A DNA stretch of 41,261 bases from an uncultured Pelagibacteraceae bacterium (GTDB lineage: Bacteria; Pseudomonadota; Alphaproteobacteria; Pelagibacterales; Pelagibacteraceae). Positions 1-8,356 of the stretch are shown here, piece by piece. The notes beneath the pieces were generated by a model. The model was not told the DNA's origin, made no database searches, and was given only the letters and a program-made list of their open reading frames with translations. The stretch's first letter is position 1, and the number at the start of each line of letters is the position of its first letter. Made by a program: the position numbers and the translations under genes. The stretch covers positions 1 through 41,261 of the forward strand of contig CABZGR010000005.1 of the NCBI GenBank assembly GCA_902525295.1, given 5' to 3'.

Positions 1-793
1 TAGTCATAGGTCCGACTCCACCTGGAACTGGAGTTAAAGCTTTTGCAACTTTTGATACTTCATCAAATGCCACATCGCCAACTAGGCCGTTTTCAGTTTT
101 ATTAATACCAACGTCAATCACAATTGCATCTTTTTTTACCCAATCACCTTTTACAAGCTCGGGGATCCCAACAGCAGCGACTATAATGTCACCTTTTAAA
201 CATTCTCCTTTAAGATCATTTGTTTTTGAATGAGTAATTGTAACTGTACAATTTTCTTTCAACAACAACTGTGTCATTGGCTTACCATTTAAATTTGATC
301 TTCCAACAATTACAGCCTTTTTTCCATTAAGGTTTGGTTCAATTTTTTTTATTAATAAATAACAACCTAAAGGAGTGCACGGAATAGAACTTTCATAACC
401 TGACGACAGATTACCAACATTCATGGGATGAAATCCATCTACATCCTTCTCTGGCATAATTGCCTCTATAACTTTTTGTTTATCAATATGTTTAGGAAGT
501 GGGAGCTGAACTAAAATTCCTGAAACAGAATCGTCATTATTAAGTTCATCGATTTTTTTTAAAACTTCACTTTCTTCAACATTGTCTGGGTATCTAATCA
601 CCTCTGATTTAAGGCCCACTTCATTGGCAGATTTCTCTTTATTTCTAACATAAATTTGACTAGGTGCTAAATCACCAATCAATATGACTGTTAAACCTGG
701 TACTTTATTATGCTTATCTTTTAAAGATAAGACTTCTTTCTTGAGCTCTTCTCTTAAATCAGCAGCAGCTTTTTTTCCATCAATTAAAATCAT
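1..793 (-). CDS. folD: Bifunctional methylenetetrahydrofolate dehydrogenase/cyclohydrolase FolD (C-terminus cut by window edge)
   Basis: Cytosolic enzyme that interconverts 5,10-methylene-THF, methenyl-THF and 10-formyl-THF, supplying one-carbon units for purines (purH is in this window) and for formyl-Met. Seen: the start at 793-791 reads MILIDGKKAA; Tyr48 and Lys52 in YVRNKEK match the family's catalytic Tyr-x3-Lys; QLPLP is at 95-99 and DVDGFHP at about 117-123; the Rossmann segment VGRSNLNGKPM follows; the visible end carries the family signature PGGVGPMT. About 264 codons are visible. The usual length is about 285, so roughly 20 C-terminal residues lie outside the window. The last gene of a minus-strand run, it starts only 3 nt after the YggT stop. 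Identification is firm. Confidence 0.96.
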   Translation of the reverse strand, partial: MILIDGKKAAADLREELKKEVLSLKDKHNKVPGLTVILIGDLAPSQIYVRNKEKSANEVGLKSEVIRYPDNVEESEVLKKIDELNNDDSVSGILVQLPLPKHIDKQKVIEAIMPEKDVDGFHPMNVGNLSSGYESSIPCTPLGCYLLIKKIEPNLNGKKAVIVGRSNLNGKPMTQLLLKENCTVTITHSKTNDLKGECLKGDIIVAAVGIPELVKGDWVKKDAIVIDVGINKTENGLVGDVAFDEVSKVAKALTPVPGGVGPMT

Positions 794-796
794 TTA

Positions 797-1087
797 TTAA
801 AATATTAGTGGTGCAACGTAGAGTTTCATACACATTTCTATGAACCATATCAACAAAAGAAGTACGATAGGAGAAATATCAAAAGCACCAAGGTTAGGTA
901 AAAATCTTCTTATTCTCATTAAAATCGGTTCTGTCATTTTATAAGTGAAATCTAATATTAAATATACAAACCGATTGCTTGTATTTAGTACATTAAAAGC
1001 AACCAACCAACTTATAACTACATTAGCAATTACAACATATGAATAAAGTTTTAAAATTTGAAGAGCTAAATAAAATATAGCAATCAT
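797..1087 (-). CDS. YggT family membrane protein
   Basis: Small integral membrane protein of 96 residues with two hydrophobic helices (about 3-30 and 72-92). Between them lies the YggT-type segment TEPILMRIRRFLPNLGAFD followed by ISPIVLLLLIWFI, the part of the family that is best conserved. YggT proteins are linked to osmotic tolerance or cell division placement in different bacteria, but the molecular role is not settled. Its start overlaps the stop of the upstream MscS-type channel gene by 4 nt (ATGA-type junction), so the two are translationally coupled. A shared role in membrane tension or ion homeostasis is plausible but inferred. Confidence 0.85.
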   Translation of the reverse strand: MIAIFYLALQILKLYSYVVIANVVISWLVAFNVLNTSNRFVYLILDFTYKMTEPILMRIRRFLPNLGAFDISPIVLLLLIWFIEMCMKLYVAPLIF

Positions 1088-2169
1088 TTTTTTTCAACAT
1101 AAATAGACTGACTTGGGAATGCAAATGCAGCTCCCTTACCTTCAACAATTTTTTTTATTTCAAGTGCCAAATTTTCTTTTACTTGTAAATAATTAGTCCA
1201 ACTATTTGTTTTTGTAAAACATCTTACATACATATCAATTGAGCTATCTGAAAACTTATCTATTCTTACGGCGACTCCTACAGATTGGTCATAATCGTCA
1301 CCTTTATTTATGTGATCTTCAATTTCGTCTCTTATTGTTTTTAATTGATCAATAGTGGTGTCATATTGAAGAGTTATTATCCAACTAATAGCCCAATTAG
1401 TCTTTCTTGTGTTATTAATCACTGCATTTTCTGCAAATTGAAAATTAGGAATAATTGCCAGTGATTTGTCAAATTTTCTTATAACGGTTGATCTAAATCC
1501 AATATTCTCAACAACCCCTTCGATAACTCCTTCAACTTTAATCCAATCACCAATTCTAAATCTTTTTTCAACTAATACTAAAATTCCAGATATTAAATTT
1601 TTAAATAAATCCTGAGCGCCTAATGCTACTGCTACTCCAAATAAACCTAATCCAGCAATTATTGGTCCAATTTTAATTCCCCATAACTCAAGAACAGCAG
1701 CTGCTCCTAAAATAAAAATTAAAATTTTAAGAGATTTTATAATCCAGCCTATTAATTCTTTTGTCAGTACTTTATCTAATCCACTTAAAATATATGATAT
1801 TGGCTCAATTATTTGATGTATTATCCAAAATATTAAAATTGTTATTAGAGTTCTGTTCACGTTATCTATGAAGCCTCTAGTCTCATTATCAAATGACATA
1901 TAGTAACTGGCAAAAAAGACACCAAGAACAATTGGAAGAAACCTTGCAGGACCTTCCATAGATTTTACAAAAGTATCATCTAATTTATTAGTTGTTCTTT
2001 TTGAAATTAGTTCCAATTTTTTTATTACGAGTTTACTGATTAGACCTCTAAATATTAAAAATAATACAAATATTCCAAGACCTACTATTATCTGAAAGAA
2101 ATCTACCCCAAGAATTCCCTGCTTCCATACAGATAAAAATAACTCATTAAGTTTATTTAAAACGTCCAT
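1084..2169 (-). CDS. MscS family small-conductance mechanosensitive channel
   Basis: Inner-membrane channel that opens under tension to release solutes on hypo-osmotic shock. Seen in 361 residues: hydrophobic helices at about 25-45, 76-92, 105-128 and 143-162; a Gly/Ala-rich pore-lining helix at about 168-195 (GLFGVAVALGAQDLFKNLIS); then the beta domain, with RIGDWIKVEGVIEGVV at 205-220, GFRSTVIRKFD at about 224-234 and IIPNFQFAENAVINN at about 239-253. The C-terminal alpha/beta domain runs to the end. The extra N-terminal helices make it longer than the E. coli 286-residue MscS, as in many YnaI/YbdG-like members. It overlaps the YggT gene and follows hemD by 2 nt. Confidence 0.93.
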   Translation of the reverse strand: MDVLNKLNELFLSVWKQGILGVDFFQIIVGLGIFVLFLIFRGLISKLVIKKLELISKRTTNKLDDTFVKSMEGPARFLPIVLGVFFASYYMSFDNETRGFIDNVNRTLITILIFWIIHQIIEPISYILSGLDKVLTKELIGWIIKSLKILIFILGAAAVLELWGIKIGPIIAGLGLFGVAVALGAQDLFKNLISGILVLVEKRFRIGDWIKVEGVIEGVVENIGFRSTVIRKFDKSLAIIPNFQFAENAVINNTRKTNWAISWIITLQYDTTIDQLKTIRDEIEDHINKGDDYDQSVGVAVRIDKFSDSSIDMYVRCFTKTNSWTNYLQVKENLALEIKKIVEGKGAAFAFPSQSIYVEKK

Positions 2170-2171
2170 TT

Positions 2172-2870
2172 TTAAATTTTATATAGCAAAAACTCTTCTT
2201 CACCAGGGTTAAAAAGAAAAATTTTTTTCCATTTTATGTCATTCAATGCTGATGATGCTTTTTCACCCATACACATTAGGTTAGTTTCCATCCAAATATT
2301 ATCTAAATTATATTTTTTTATTAACGTAAAAAATGTCTTCGCACTATTTTCAGAATATATGTAAACAATTTCTGGCACAGAAGATTTGATATCTCTTAGA
2401 AAGTCATCACTTAAATTCTCATTAGGTACTGCCGTATAATTTATAATTCTCTTTATGACATAATTTTCTGAAATTAAATCTTTATCAAGATTATAAGAAA
2501 CAATTTCACCACTAATATAGGCCATTGGTCCAATCTTTGGGTCAAAGTTTTGTAAAATTAATTCTTTAAGATTATTTACATTACCCTCAGCACAGAAAAT
2601 ATTTTGAAAGCCTACTTCTTTTGCCTTTCTTTCTGTTGCAAGACCAACACAAAAACAAATTATTTTTTTATCTATTTTTGAAATATTTAAATTTTTTAAA
2701 GAATTGGCGCTCGTAAAAATAACACCTTTGAATTGGGTAAAATCTATTTCTTGTGTTTCTATTTTTTTTATTTGTAATAAGGGTAAATGAGAAACTTTAT
2801 GATTCATCGAAGTAAATTTTATAATTAATTCTTTGCTATCATCTAATGGTCTGGTTAATAAAATATGCAT
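2172..2870 (-). CDS. hemD: Uroporphyrinogen-III synthase
   Basis: Cyclises hydroxymethylbilane to uroporphyrinogen III with inversion of ring D, the step after HemC in heme synthesis. HemD is poorly conserved and has no strict catalytic motif. The call rests on length (232 residues), on the N-terminal ILLTRPLDDSKELIIKF (the usual start of the family), on FTSANSLKN at about 51-59 (family F/S-T/S-x-N), on a second-domain YIYSENSAKTF near 170, and on lying immediately downstream of hemC with 1 nt between them. Together with hemE, hemH and hemJ at the other end of the window, most of the late heme pathway is represented. Confidence 0.88.
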   Translation of the reverse strand: MHILLTRPLDDSKELIIKFTSMNHKVSHLPLLQIKKIETQEIDFTQFKGVIFTSANSLKNLNISKIDKKIICFCVGLATERKAKEVGFQNIFCAEGNVNNLKELILQNFDPKIGPMAYISGEIVSYNLDKDLISENYVIKRIINYTAVPNENLSDDFLRDIKSSVPEIVYIYSENSAKTFFTLIKKYNLDNIWMETNLMCMGEKASSALNDIKWKKIFLFNPGEEEFLLYKI

Positions 2871-2871
2871 T

Positions 2872-3783
2872 TTAATTTTTATAAGAACCTTTTGATTTTA
2901 ATTTAAGCTCTTCTCCCACCATTCTACTAGTAGACTCAATATTATCTTTTTGCAGACTTTTTTTTATGAAATATCTATTTTTTCCATCGGCAGAAAACAA
3001 TTCGGTCAATAGGTCTACTTTTTCCCCATTTAATTTTGCAAATACACCAACTGCAGTGTCACAATCTCCTTCAAGGACTTTTAAAACCTCTCTTTCTGCT
3101 TTTGCAACAGTTCTTGTTTCTTGATCATTAATGTTTTCAAGTAATTTTTTAATTTCATTATCATCTTCTCTGCATTGAATTGCTATAATTCCTTGACCTG
3201 CACAAGGTATAAGTTCATCAACACTAAATTCTTGTGAAATTTTATGTTGTAAATTTAAAGAATCTACTCCTGCTTTTGAGAGAATTATCGCATCATATTC
3301 GCCTTTCTCTAACTTTTGAACTCTAGTATCAACATTTCCTCTGATAAGTTTATATTTTAAGTTGGGTCTTTTTTTCTTTAGTTGATATTCTCGTCTATAT
3401 GATGATGTACCAATAATTGAGTTTGGTTCTAAATCTTCAAATTTTATATTATTTTTACTTATTAAAATTTCATTAGGAGAATTTCTTTTTAAGAAATTAT
3501 TAGTTAAAAGATTTTCAGTTTCTTCAGTAGGCATATCTTTGAAAGCATGTACTGCTATATCTATATTTTTATTTAATAAATCTTTTTCAATTTGTTTTGA
3601 AAATAATCCTTTGCCTCCTATTTCAGATAATCTCTCATCTTGCTTTTGATCTCCTGTTGTTGCAATTTTTTTTAATTCAATCTCTTCCGAAAAATATTTT
3701 TTTAGTTCTTTTTTCACATTTTCTGCGTAAATCATTGCTAACTTACTTCCACGAGTTCCAATTATAAGATTAGCTCTTTTCAT
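2872..3783 (-). CDS. hemC: Hydroxymethylbilane synthase (porphobilinogen deaminase)
   Basis: Polymerises four porphobilinogens into hydroxymethylbilane in the cytosol. Seen: IGTRGSKLAMIYA at 8-20; ATTGDQKQD near 41-49; the substrate-binding HAFKDMPT at 79-86 with catalytic Asp83 (Asp84 in E. coli); the arginine segment GTSSYRREYQL at about 125-135; IRGNVDTR at 147-154; and LEGDCDTAVG with Cys241, the dipyrromethane attachment residue (Cys242 in E. coli). The family's HSxKD is HAFKD here. At 303 residues it has full length. It leads the hemC-hemD-mscS-yggT-folD run and is divergent from tsaD across 58 nt, where both promoters must lie. Confidence 0.97.
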   Translation of the reverse strand: MKRANLIIGTRGSKLAMIYAENVKKELKKYFSEEIELKKIATTGDQKQDERLSEIGGKGLFSKQIEKDLLNKNIDIAVHAFKDMPTEETENLLTNNFLKRNSPNEILISKNNIKFEDLEPNSIIGTSSYRREYQLKKKRPNLKYKLIRGNVDTRVQKLEKGEYDAIILSKAGVDSLNLQHKISQEFSVDELIPCAGQGIIAIQCREDDNEIKKLLENINDQETRTVAKAEREVLKVLEGDCDTAVGVFAKLNGEKVDLLTELFSADGKNRYFIKKSLQKDNIESTSRMVGEELKLKSKGSYKN

Positions 3784-3841
3784 AAAAGTTATTTTTATTA
3801 CATTTTTATAGATTAATTGTATTAATTATAAAAAATAATTT

Positions 3842-4912
3842 ATGAATAAAAGCCCAATAATATTAGGAATTGAGACAAGTTGTGATGAAACAGCGGTTTC
3901 AATTATTCAAGATAACGAAAGTGGTATACCAAAAATTTTATCAAATATAGTTTCAAGTCAATTTGACATTCATAAAGAATTTGGGGGCGTTGTTCCAGAA
4001 TTAGCTGCAAGGTCACATGTTGAAAAAATTAATTTAATTGCAAAAAAAGCTTTGGATGAGAGTGGTGTAACTCTTGATAAAGTATCTGCTGTTGCCGTAA
4101 CATCTGGACCTGGTTTGATAATTTGTCTTAGCGTTGGTTTAAATTTTGCAAAATCACTCGCATCATCCTTAAAGGTTCCACTTATTGGTGTTAATCATTT
4201 AGAGGGTCATGCTTTAAGTCCAAGACTTCAAACTAATATTAATTATCCTTATTTACTTCTGTTGATTTCAGGTGGACACAGTCAATTTTTAAGTGTGAAT
4301 GGATTAGGTAGTTATAAAAGATTGGGGACTACAATTGATGATGCTTTGGGAGAAGCATTTGATAAAACTGCGAAACTTTTAGGAATAGAATTTCCAGGTG
4401 GTCCAAAGTTAGAAAAATTTGCAGAAAAGGGTGATCCAAATAAATATAAATTACCCAAACCAATAATTAATAAAGGTGGATGTAATTTATCTTTTGCAGG
4501 ACTAAAAACTGCAATACTAAGAATAACAAAAGATATAAATTCAGAACAAGAAAAATATGATTTAGCAGCTTCTTTTCAAAAAACTATCGAAGAAATATTG
4601 TATATTAAATCTAAGATTGCTTTTAAGGAATTTTTAAAAAACTCATTTAAAGAAAAATCTTTTATCGTTGCGGGAGGAGTTGCTGCAAACAAAGGTATAA
4701 GAAAAAAACTAATCGAAGTGAGTAATGAGAATGGCTTTAAGGCAATATTTCCAGATATTAAACTATGCGGAGACAACGCAGCAATGATCGCATTGGTAGG
4801 TCTAGAAAAATATAAAATAAAAAAATTTGATAATATGGATTTAGAAGCTAGTCCAAGACTAGCTTTGGATGCAAGTGCTAAATTTTTAAAAGGAGCTGGC
4901 GTAGTTTTGTAA
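3842..4912 (+). CDS. tsaD: tRNA N6-threonylcarbamoyladenosine transferase TsaD
   Basis: Transfers threonylcarbamoyl to A37 of ANN-decoding tRNAs, in complex with TsaB/TsaE. Seen in 356 residues: GIETSCDETAVSI at 9-21 (ASKHA phosphate-1 loop); ELAARSHVEKI at 53-63; metal ligands His119 and His123 in HLEGHALSPR; LISGGHSQ at 141-148; DDALGEAFDKTAKLLG at 166-181 and PGGP at 185-188; VAGGVAANKGIR at about 276-287; and the third metal ligand Asp311 in CGDNAAM. Full length and intact. It heads a plus-strand run with the EVE-domain gene and acs; the stop and the next start share one base. No ribosome binding site is obvious, and the 5' leader must be short because hemC starts only 58 nt away. Confidence 0.97.
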   Translation: MNKSPIILGIETSCDETAVSIIQDNESGIPKILSNIVSSQFDIHKEFGGVVPELAARSHVEKINLIAKKALDESGVTLDKVSAVAVTSGPGLIICLSVGLNFAKSLASSLKVPLIGVNHLEGHALSPRLQTNINYPYLLLLISGGHSQFLSVNGLGSYKRLGTTIDDALGEAFDKTAKLLGIEFPGGPKLEKFAEKGDPNKYKLPKPIINKGGCNLSFAGLKTAILRITKDINSEQEKYDLAASFQKTIEEILYIKSKIAFKEFLKNSFKEKSFIVAGGVAANKGIRKKLIEVSNENGFKAIFPDIKLCGDNAAMIALVGLEKYKIKKFDNMDLEASPRLALDASAKFLKGAGVVL

Positions 4913-5325
4913 TGAATTATTGGTTATTAAAATCAGAACCCAACGTGTGGTCGATAGATCAACAATTAAAAGTTGGTGCAAAAGGTGCCGACTGGGATGG
5001 TGTAAGAAATTATCAAGCAGCAAATAATTTAAAAAAAATGAAGAAGGGTGATCTATGTTTTTTTTATCATTCAAATATTGGTAAAGAAATCGTTGGAATT
5101 GTTGAAGTAATTAAAACAGCATTTGTCGACCCTACAGATAAAGAGAAGCGATTTGTAGCAGTAAAAGTTAAGTATAAAAGTAAACTAAAAACACCAGTTT
5201 CTCTTGAAAATATTAAAAAAAATAAAGATTTAAAAGATATTGCACTAATAAAACAAAGCAGACTGTCTGTAATGCCAATCGACACTAAATGCTGGAAAAT
5301 TATTTTGAAGATGAGTAGTATCTGA
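4912..5325 (+). CDS. EVE (PUA-like) domain protein
   Basis: A 137-residue single-domain protein of the EVE family, a PUA-related fold believed to bind modified bases in nucleic acid. Seen: N-terminal YWLLKSEPNVWSIDQ at 3-17, then WDGVRNYQAANNLKKMKKGD at about 28-47 (the W-x-GVRNyxA signature), FYHSNIGKEIVGIVEV at about 51-66 and DPTDKEKRFVAVKVKY at about 73-88. In many Alphaproteobacteria an EVE gene sits near tsaD and gpsA; here gpsA is absent from that slot. It is translationally coupled to tsaD through a TAATG junction. The link to tRNA modification is suggestive only. Confidence 0.92.
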   Translation: MNYWLLKSEPNVWSIDQQLKVGAKGADWDGVRNYQAANNLKKMKKGDLCFFYHSNIGKEIVGIVEVIKTAFVDPTDKEKRFVAVKVKYKSKLKTPVSLENIKKNKDLKDIALIKQSRLSVMPIDTKCWKIILKMSSI

Positions 5326-5339
5326 GAAATTTATAATCG

Positions 5340-7361
5340 ATGCCAAAAAAAAAAGTTAAAAAAAGAAAAAAAAAAATAATCACAAAAAGGAAAACTAAGG
5401 CTAAGTCTTTAGCTCCAAAGCAAGAAAAAGAACTTATATATAGAACAAAGAAAGACTGGATTAGCAAAGCCTTAGTAAATAAATCTCAGTACGAAAAAAA
5501 ATATAAATCTTCAATAAAAGATAATGATGGCTTCTGGAAAAAAGAAGGAAAGAGAATTAATTGGATAAAACCGTATACAAAAATTAAAGATGTTAAATAT
5601 AGTAAATCAGATGTTAAGATAAAATGGTTTTACGACGGTACTCTTAATGCATCGGCAAATTGTATTGATAGACACTTAAAGAAGAATAAGGATAAAACTG
5701 CGATTATATGGGTTGGAGATGATCCAAAAGTTCAAAAGAAAATTTCCTACAAAGAATTACACAAAGAAGTTTCTAAAGCCGCAAATGGTCTTAAAGAATT
5801 AGGGGTTAAGAAAGGTGATAGAGTAACAATCTATTTAACTATGATACCAGAACTTGCATATACTATGTTAGCATGTGCGAGGATAGGAGCGGTGCATTCA
5901 ATAATCTTTGGAGGATTTTCTCCAGATAGTATTTCTGGAAGAATAAACGATTGCGAGTCTGATTATCTAATTACAGCTGATGAAGGTGTAAGAGGTGGAA
6001 AAATAATCCCATTAAAATCAATAGCTGATGAGGCTTTAGTAAATTGCCCAAACGTAAAAAAATGTGTTGTTGTAAAAAGAACAGGCAATAGAATAAATTG
6101 GGATGAACGGAGAGATGTTTGGTACCACGAGTTAACAAAAAAAGTTTCAAATAAATGTGAACCAGAAGAAATGAATGCAGAAGATCCCTTATTTATTTTA
6201 TATACTTCGGGATCAACAGGAAAACCGAAAGGGGTGATGCATACAACTGGAGGATATATGGTTTATGCATCAATGACTCATCAGTATGTATTCAATTATA
6301 AACCCAAAGATATTTATTGGTGTACAGCTGACATTGGTTGGGTAACTGGTCATAGCTATATTATTTATGGACCATTATCAAATGGGGCAACAACAATAAT
6401 GTTTGAGGGAATTCCAACTTATCCCGATAGTTCAAGATGGTGGCAAATTGTTGACAAATATAAAGTGAATATTTTTTATACTGCTCCGACTGCGATAAGA
6501 GCTTTAATGAGAGAAGGTGAAAAACCTGTTAAGAAAACATCAAGAAAATCACTGAAATTGTTAGGAACCGTAGGTGAGCCAATTAATCCAGAAGCATGGG
6601 AGTGGTATTATAAAACTGTTGGAGATTCTAATTGTCCGATTGTTGATACTTGGTGGCAAACTGAAACTGGTGGAATATTAATTAGTCCACAAACAGGTGC
6701 TATAAATTTAAAACCAGGTTCAGCAACAAAACCATTTTATGGAATTAAACCAGTAATAGTTAATAAAGATGGAAAAGTTTTAAAAGGAGAGGCAGAAGGT
6801 CGTTTGTGTATTGCACAATCTTGGCCTGGTCAAATGCGGACAGTTTATGGCGATCATCAAAGATTCATTGACACATATTTTTCTCAATTTGACGGTAAAT
6901 ATTTTACAGGAGATGGATGCAGAAGAGATAAAGATGGATATTACTGGATCACAGGAAGAGTTGATGATGTAATTATTGTATCAGGACACAACCTTGGAAC
7001 TGCTGAAATAGAAAGTGCATTCGTTGCTCACCCAAAAGTAGCGGAAGCGGCAGTGGTTGGATACCCACATGATATTAAAGGTAATGGCTTGTATTGTTAT
7101 GTAACATTAAATGTGGGGGAAGTGTCGACTTTAGATTTAGAGAGAGATTTAAAGCTATGGGTAAGAAAACAAATTGGTCCAATAGCTACACCAGATCTAA
7201 TACAATTTTCACCTGGACTTCCAAAAACTAGATCAGGGAAGATTATGAGAAGAATTCTTAGAAAAATTGCAGCAAATGAACATGACCAATTAGGTGACAC
7301 AACAACTTTGGCAGATCCAAGCGTAGTAAAAAGCTTAGTTGAAAATAGAAAAAATACTTAA
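5340..7361 (+). CDS. acs: Acetyl-coenzyme A synthetase
   Basis: ATP-dependent activation of acetate to acetyl-CoA via acetyl-AMP. Seen in 673 residues: ANL-superfamily P-loop [11 protein letters not shown] at 288-298; GEPINPEAW near 412-420; [10 protein letters not shown] at 436-445, whose Trp pair fits a small acyl pocket as in true acetyl-CoA synthetases; [20 protein letters not shown] at 521-540 with the hinge Asp; [11 protein letters not shown] at 548-558; and [11 protein letters not shown] at 628-638 with the acetylation-regulated Lys634. The N-terminus has an unusual basic tail: 14 of the first 23 residues are Lys or Arg, encoded by A-runs. No other usable start follows before residue 168. 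A Na+/solute symporter lies 0.7 kb downstream, suggesting acetate uptake plus activation. Confidence 0.97.
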   Translation: MPKKKVKKRKKKIITKRKTKAKSLAPKQEKELIYRTKKDWISKALVNKSQYEKKYKSSIKDNDGFWKKEGKRINWIKPYTKIKDVKYSKSDVKIKWFYDGTLNASANCIDRHLKKNKDKTAIIWVGDDPKVQKKISYKELHKEVSKAANGLKELGVKKGDRVTIYLTMIPELAYTMLACARIGAVHSIIFGGFSPDSISGRINDCESDYLITADEGVRGGKIIPLKSIADEALVNCPNVKKCVVVKRTGNRINWDERRDVWYHELTKKVSNKCEPEEMNAEDPLFILYTSGSTGKPKGVMHTTGGYMVYASMTHQYVFNYKPKDIYWCTADIGWVTGHSYIIYGPLSNGATTIMFEGIPTYPDSSRWWQIVDKYKVNIFYTAPTAIRALMREGEKPVKKTSRKSLKLLGTVGEPINPEAWEWYYKTVGDSNCPIVDTWWQTETGGILISPQTGAINLKPGSATKPFYGIKPVIVNKDGKVLKGEAEGRLCIAQSWPGQMRTVYGDHQRFIDTYFSQFDGKYFTGDGCRRDKDGYYWITGRVDDVIIVSGHNLGTAEIESAFVAHPKVAEAAVVGYPHDIKGNGLYCYVTLNVGEVSTLDLERDLKLWVRKQIGPIATPDLIQFSPGLPKTRSGKIMRRILRKIAANEHDQLGDTTTLADPSVVKSLVENRKNT

Positions 7362-7987
7362 AAATTTATTAATTCAATAAATTCCTTTTTAACATTATCC
7401 CATTTCAGGATCATAGAATTTAAAACTATTTTTTTGTCTAAAGATTTTAACTCTTCAGCTATTGGTGACCATTCATATAATGATAGCGCGCTTGTATTAA
7501 ATGGTAATGACTCGTGATACTCATTCCAATTAATCTTTTCATATCTTTCAAGAAAATTTTTTTTTGCATTTTCATATATTTCATTTGGCATTTCATTTTT
7601 TTGAAGTTCATTATCCAAAATCTGAAAATATATTTCATTTGCTTTTTCAGTGTCATGTTGATTTCTAATATTTTTTAAAAAAGAAATCGCATAAAATGTA
7701 AGATCTTGTAAAGCAACTGAGTAGATGTTCCATTTAGCTTTGTTAATCGATCCTAAAAATATCTCATCTTCGAACATCAATACGTATTTTGCTCCCATTC
7801 TAGTTTTCAGATATCCATATAGAGTGACCTGACTTACCCATGCAGATTTTTTTTGAATAAATTCTTTCAGATCGGAATAATTTTCGATTTTTTTTGTTTT
7901 TTTGAAATATTTTAAGAATGGAATGAAATATTCCTTTAAATACTCAAATTTCAAATCTTTGAGCTTTAATTTGTATTTAATGCCCAT
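7358..7987 (-). CDS. Conserved protein of unknown function
   Basis: A 209-residue soluble-looking protein, with no signal peptide or long hydrophobic segment. I do not recognise a characterised domain. The most family-like parts are [15 protein letters not shown] at about 51-65, [14 protein letters not shown] at about 75-88 followed by [15 protein letters not shown], and [15 protein letters not shown] near 168-182. I recall similar proteins in other Alphaproteobacteria (LYGYLxTR then AKW), sometimes labelled esterase without experiment; no Ser-hydrolase motif is visible here. It sits alone on the minus strand between acs and the symporter pair, and its stop overlaps the acs stop by 4 nt. Function unknown. 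Confidence 0.8.
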   Translation of the reverse strand: MGIKYKLKLKDLKFEYLKEYFIPFLKYFKKTKKIENYSDLKEFIQKKSAWVSQVTLYGYLKTRMGAKYVLMFEDEIFLGSINKAKWNIYSVALQDLTFYAISFLKNIRNQHDTEKANEIYFQILDNELQKNEMPNEIYENAKKNFLERYEKINWNEYHESLPFNTSALSLYEWSPIAEELKSLDKKIVLNSMILKWDNVKKEFIELINF

Positions 7988-8098
7988 TTAGAACCGATAT
8001 TACTACTTTTACTATAAATATATGCCATTTTTTACTCTTTAATTATCACATTAAATGAGTATGAATTATATCTTTAACCTATAGGGAGGATTAAAATA

Positions 8099-8356
8099 AT
8101 GTCAAACAAAGAAAAGCACTGGGAAAAAACCAAAGGATTAATGATAATTACATTAATTATTTGGTTTGTTTTCGGTTATCTGATCTTCATGTTTGGTTCT
8201 GACCTAAACACTTCAAGTTTTATGGGATATCCATTAGCGTATTACATGTGTGCGCAAGGTTCCATCATTGCATTTGTGGTCCTAATTTTTTGGTTTGCAA
8301 ATAGACAGGAAAAAATCGATGAAGAGTTTGGTTTTACCGAAAAGGAGGATGATTAA
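8099..8356 (+). CDS. DUF4212 small subunit of Na+/solute symporter
   Basis: An 85-residue membrane protein with two predicted helices (about 14-36 and 46-66), a Lys/Trp-rich N-terminus (KHWEKTKGL) and an acidic tail. DUF4212 proteins are encoded directly before VC_2705-type sodium:solute symporters and are regarded as their small subunit; here the stop and the symporter start share one base (TAATG). A strong purine-rich ribosome binding site, AGGGAGGA at about 8082-8089, precedes the ATG. That is unusual in a window where most genes lack one, and it suggests high expression. The 111-nt upstream region should hold the promoter. Confidence 0.9.
   Translation: MSNKEKHWEKTKGLMIITLIIWFVFGYLIFMFGSDLNTSSFMGYPLAYYMCAQGSIIAFVVLIFWFANRQEKIDEEFGFTEKEDD

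Noticed and set aside
4576..4776. Minus-strand open frame inside tsaD
   Set aside because: A shadow of the tsaD coding frame with no recognisable domain; the same applies to the other antisense frames within acs, the symporter, ftsK, dctM and hslU.
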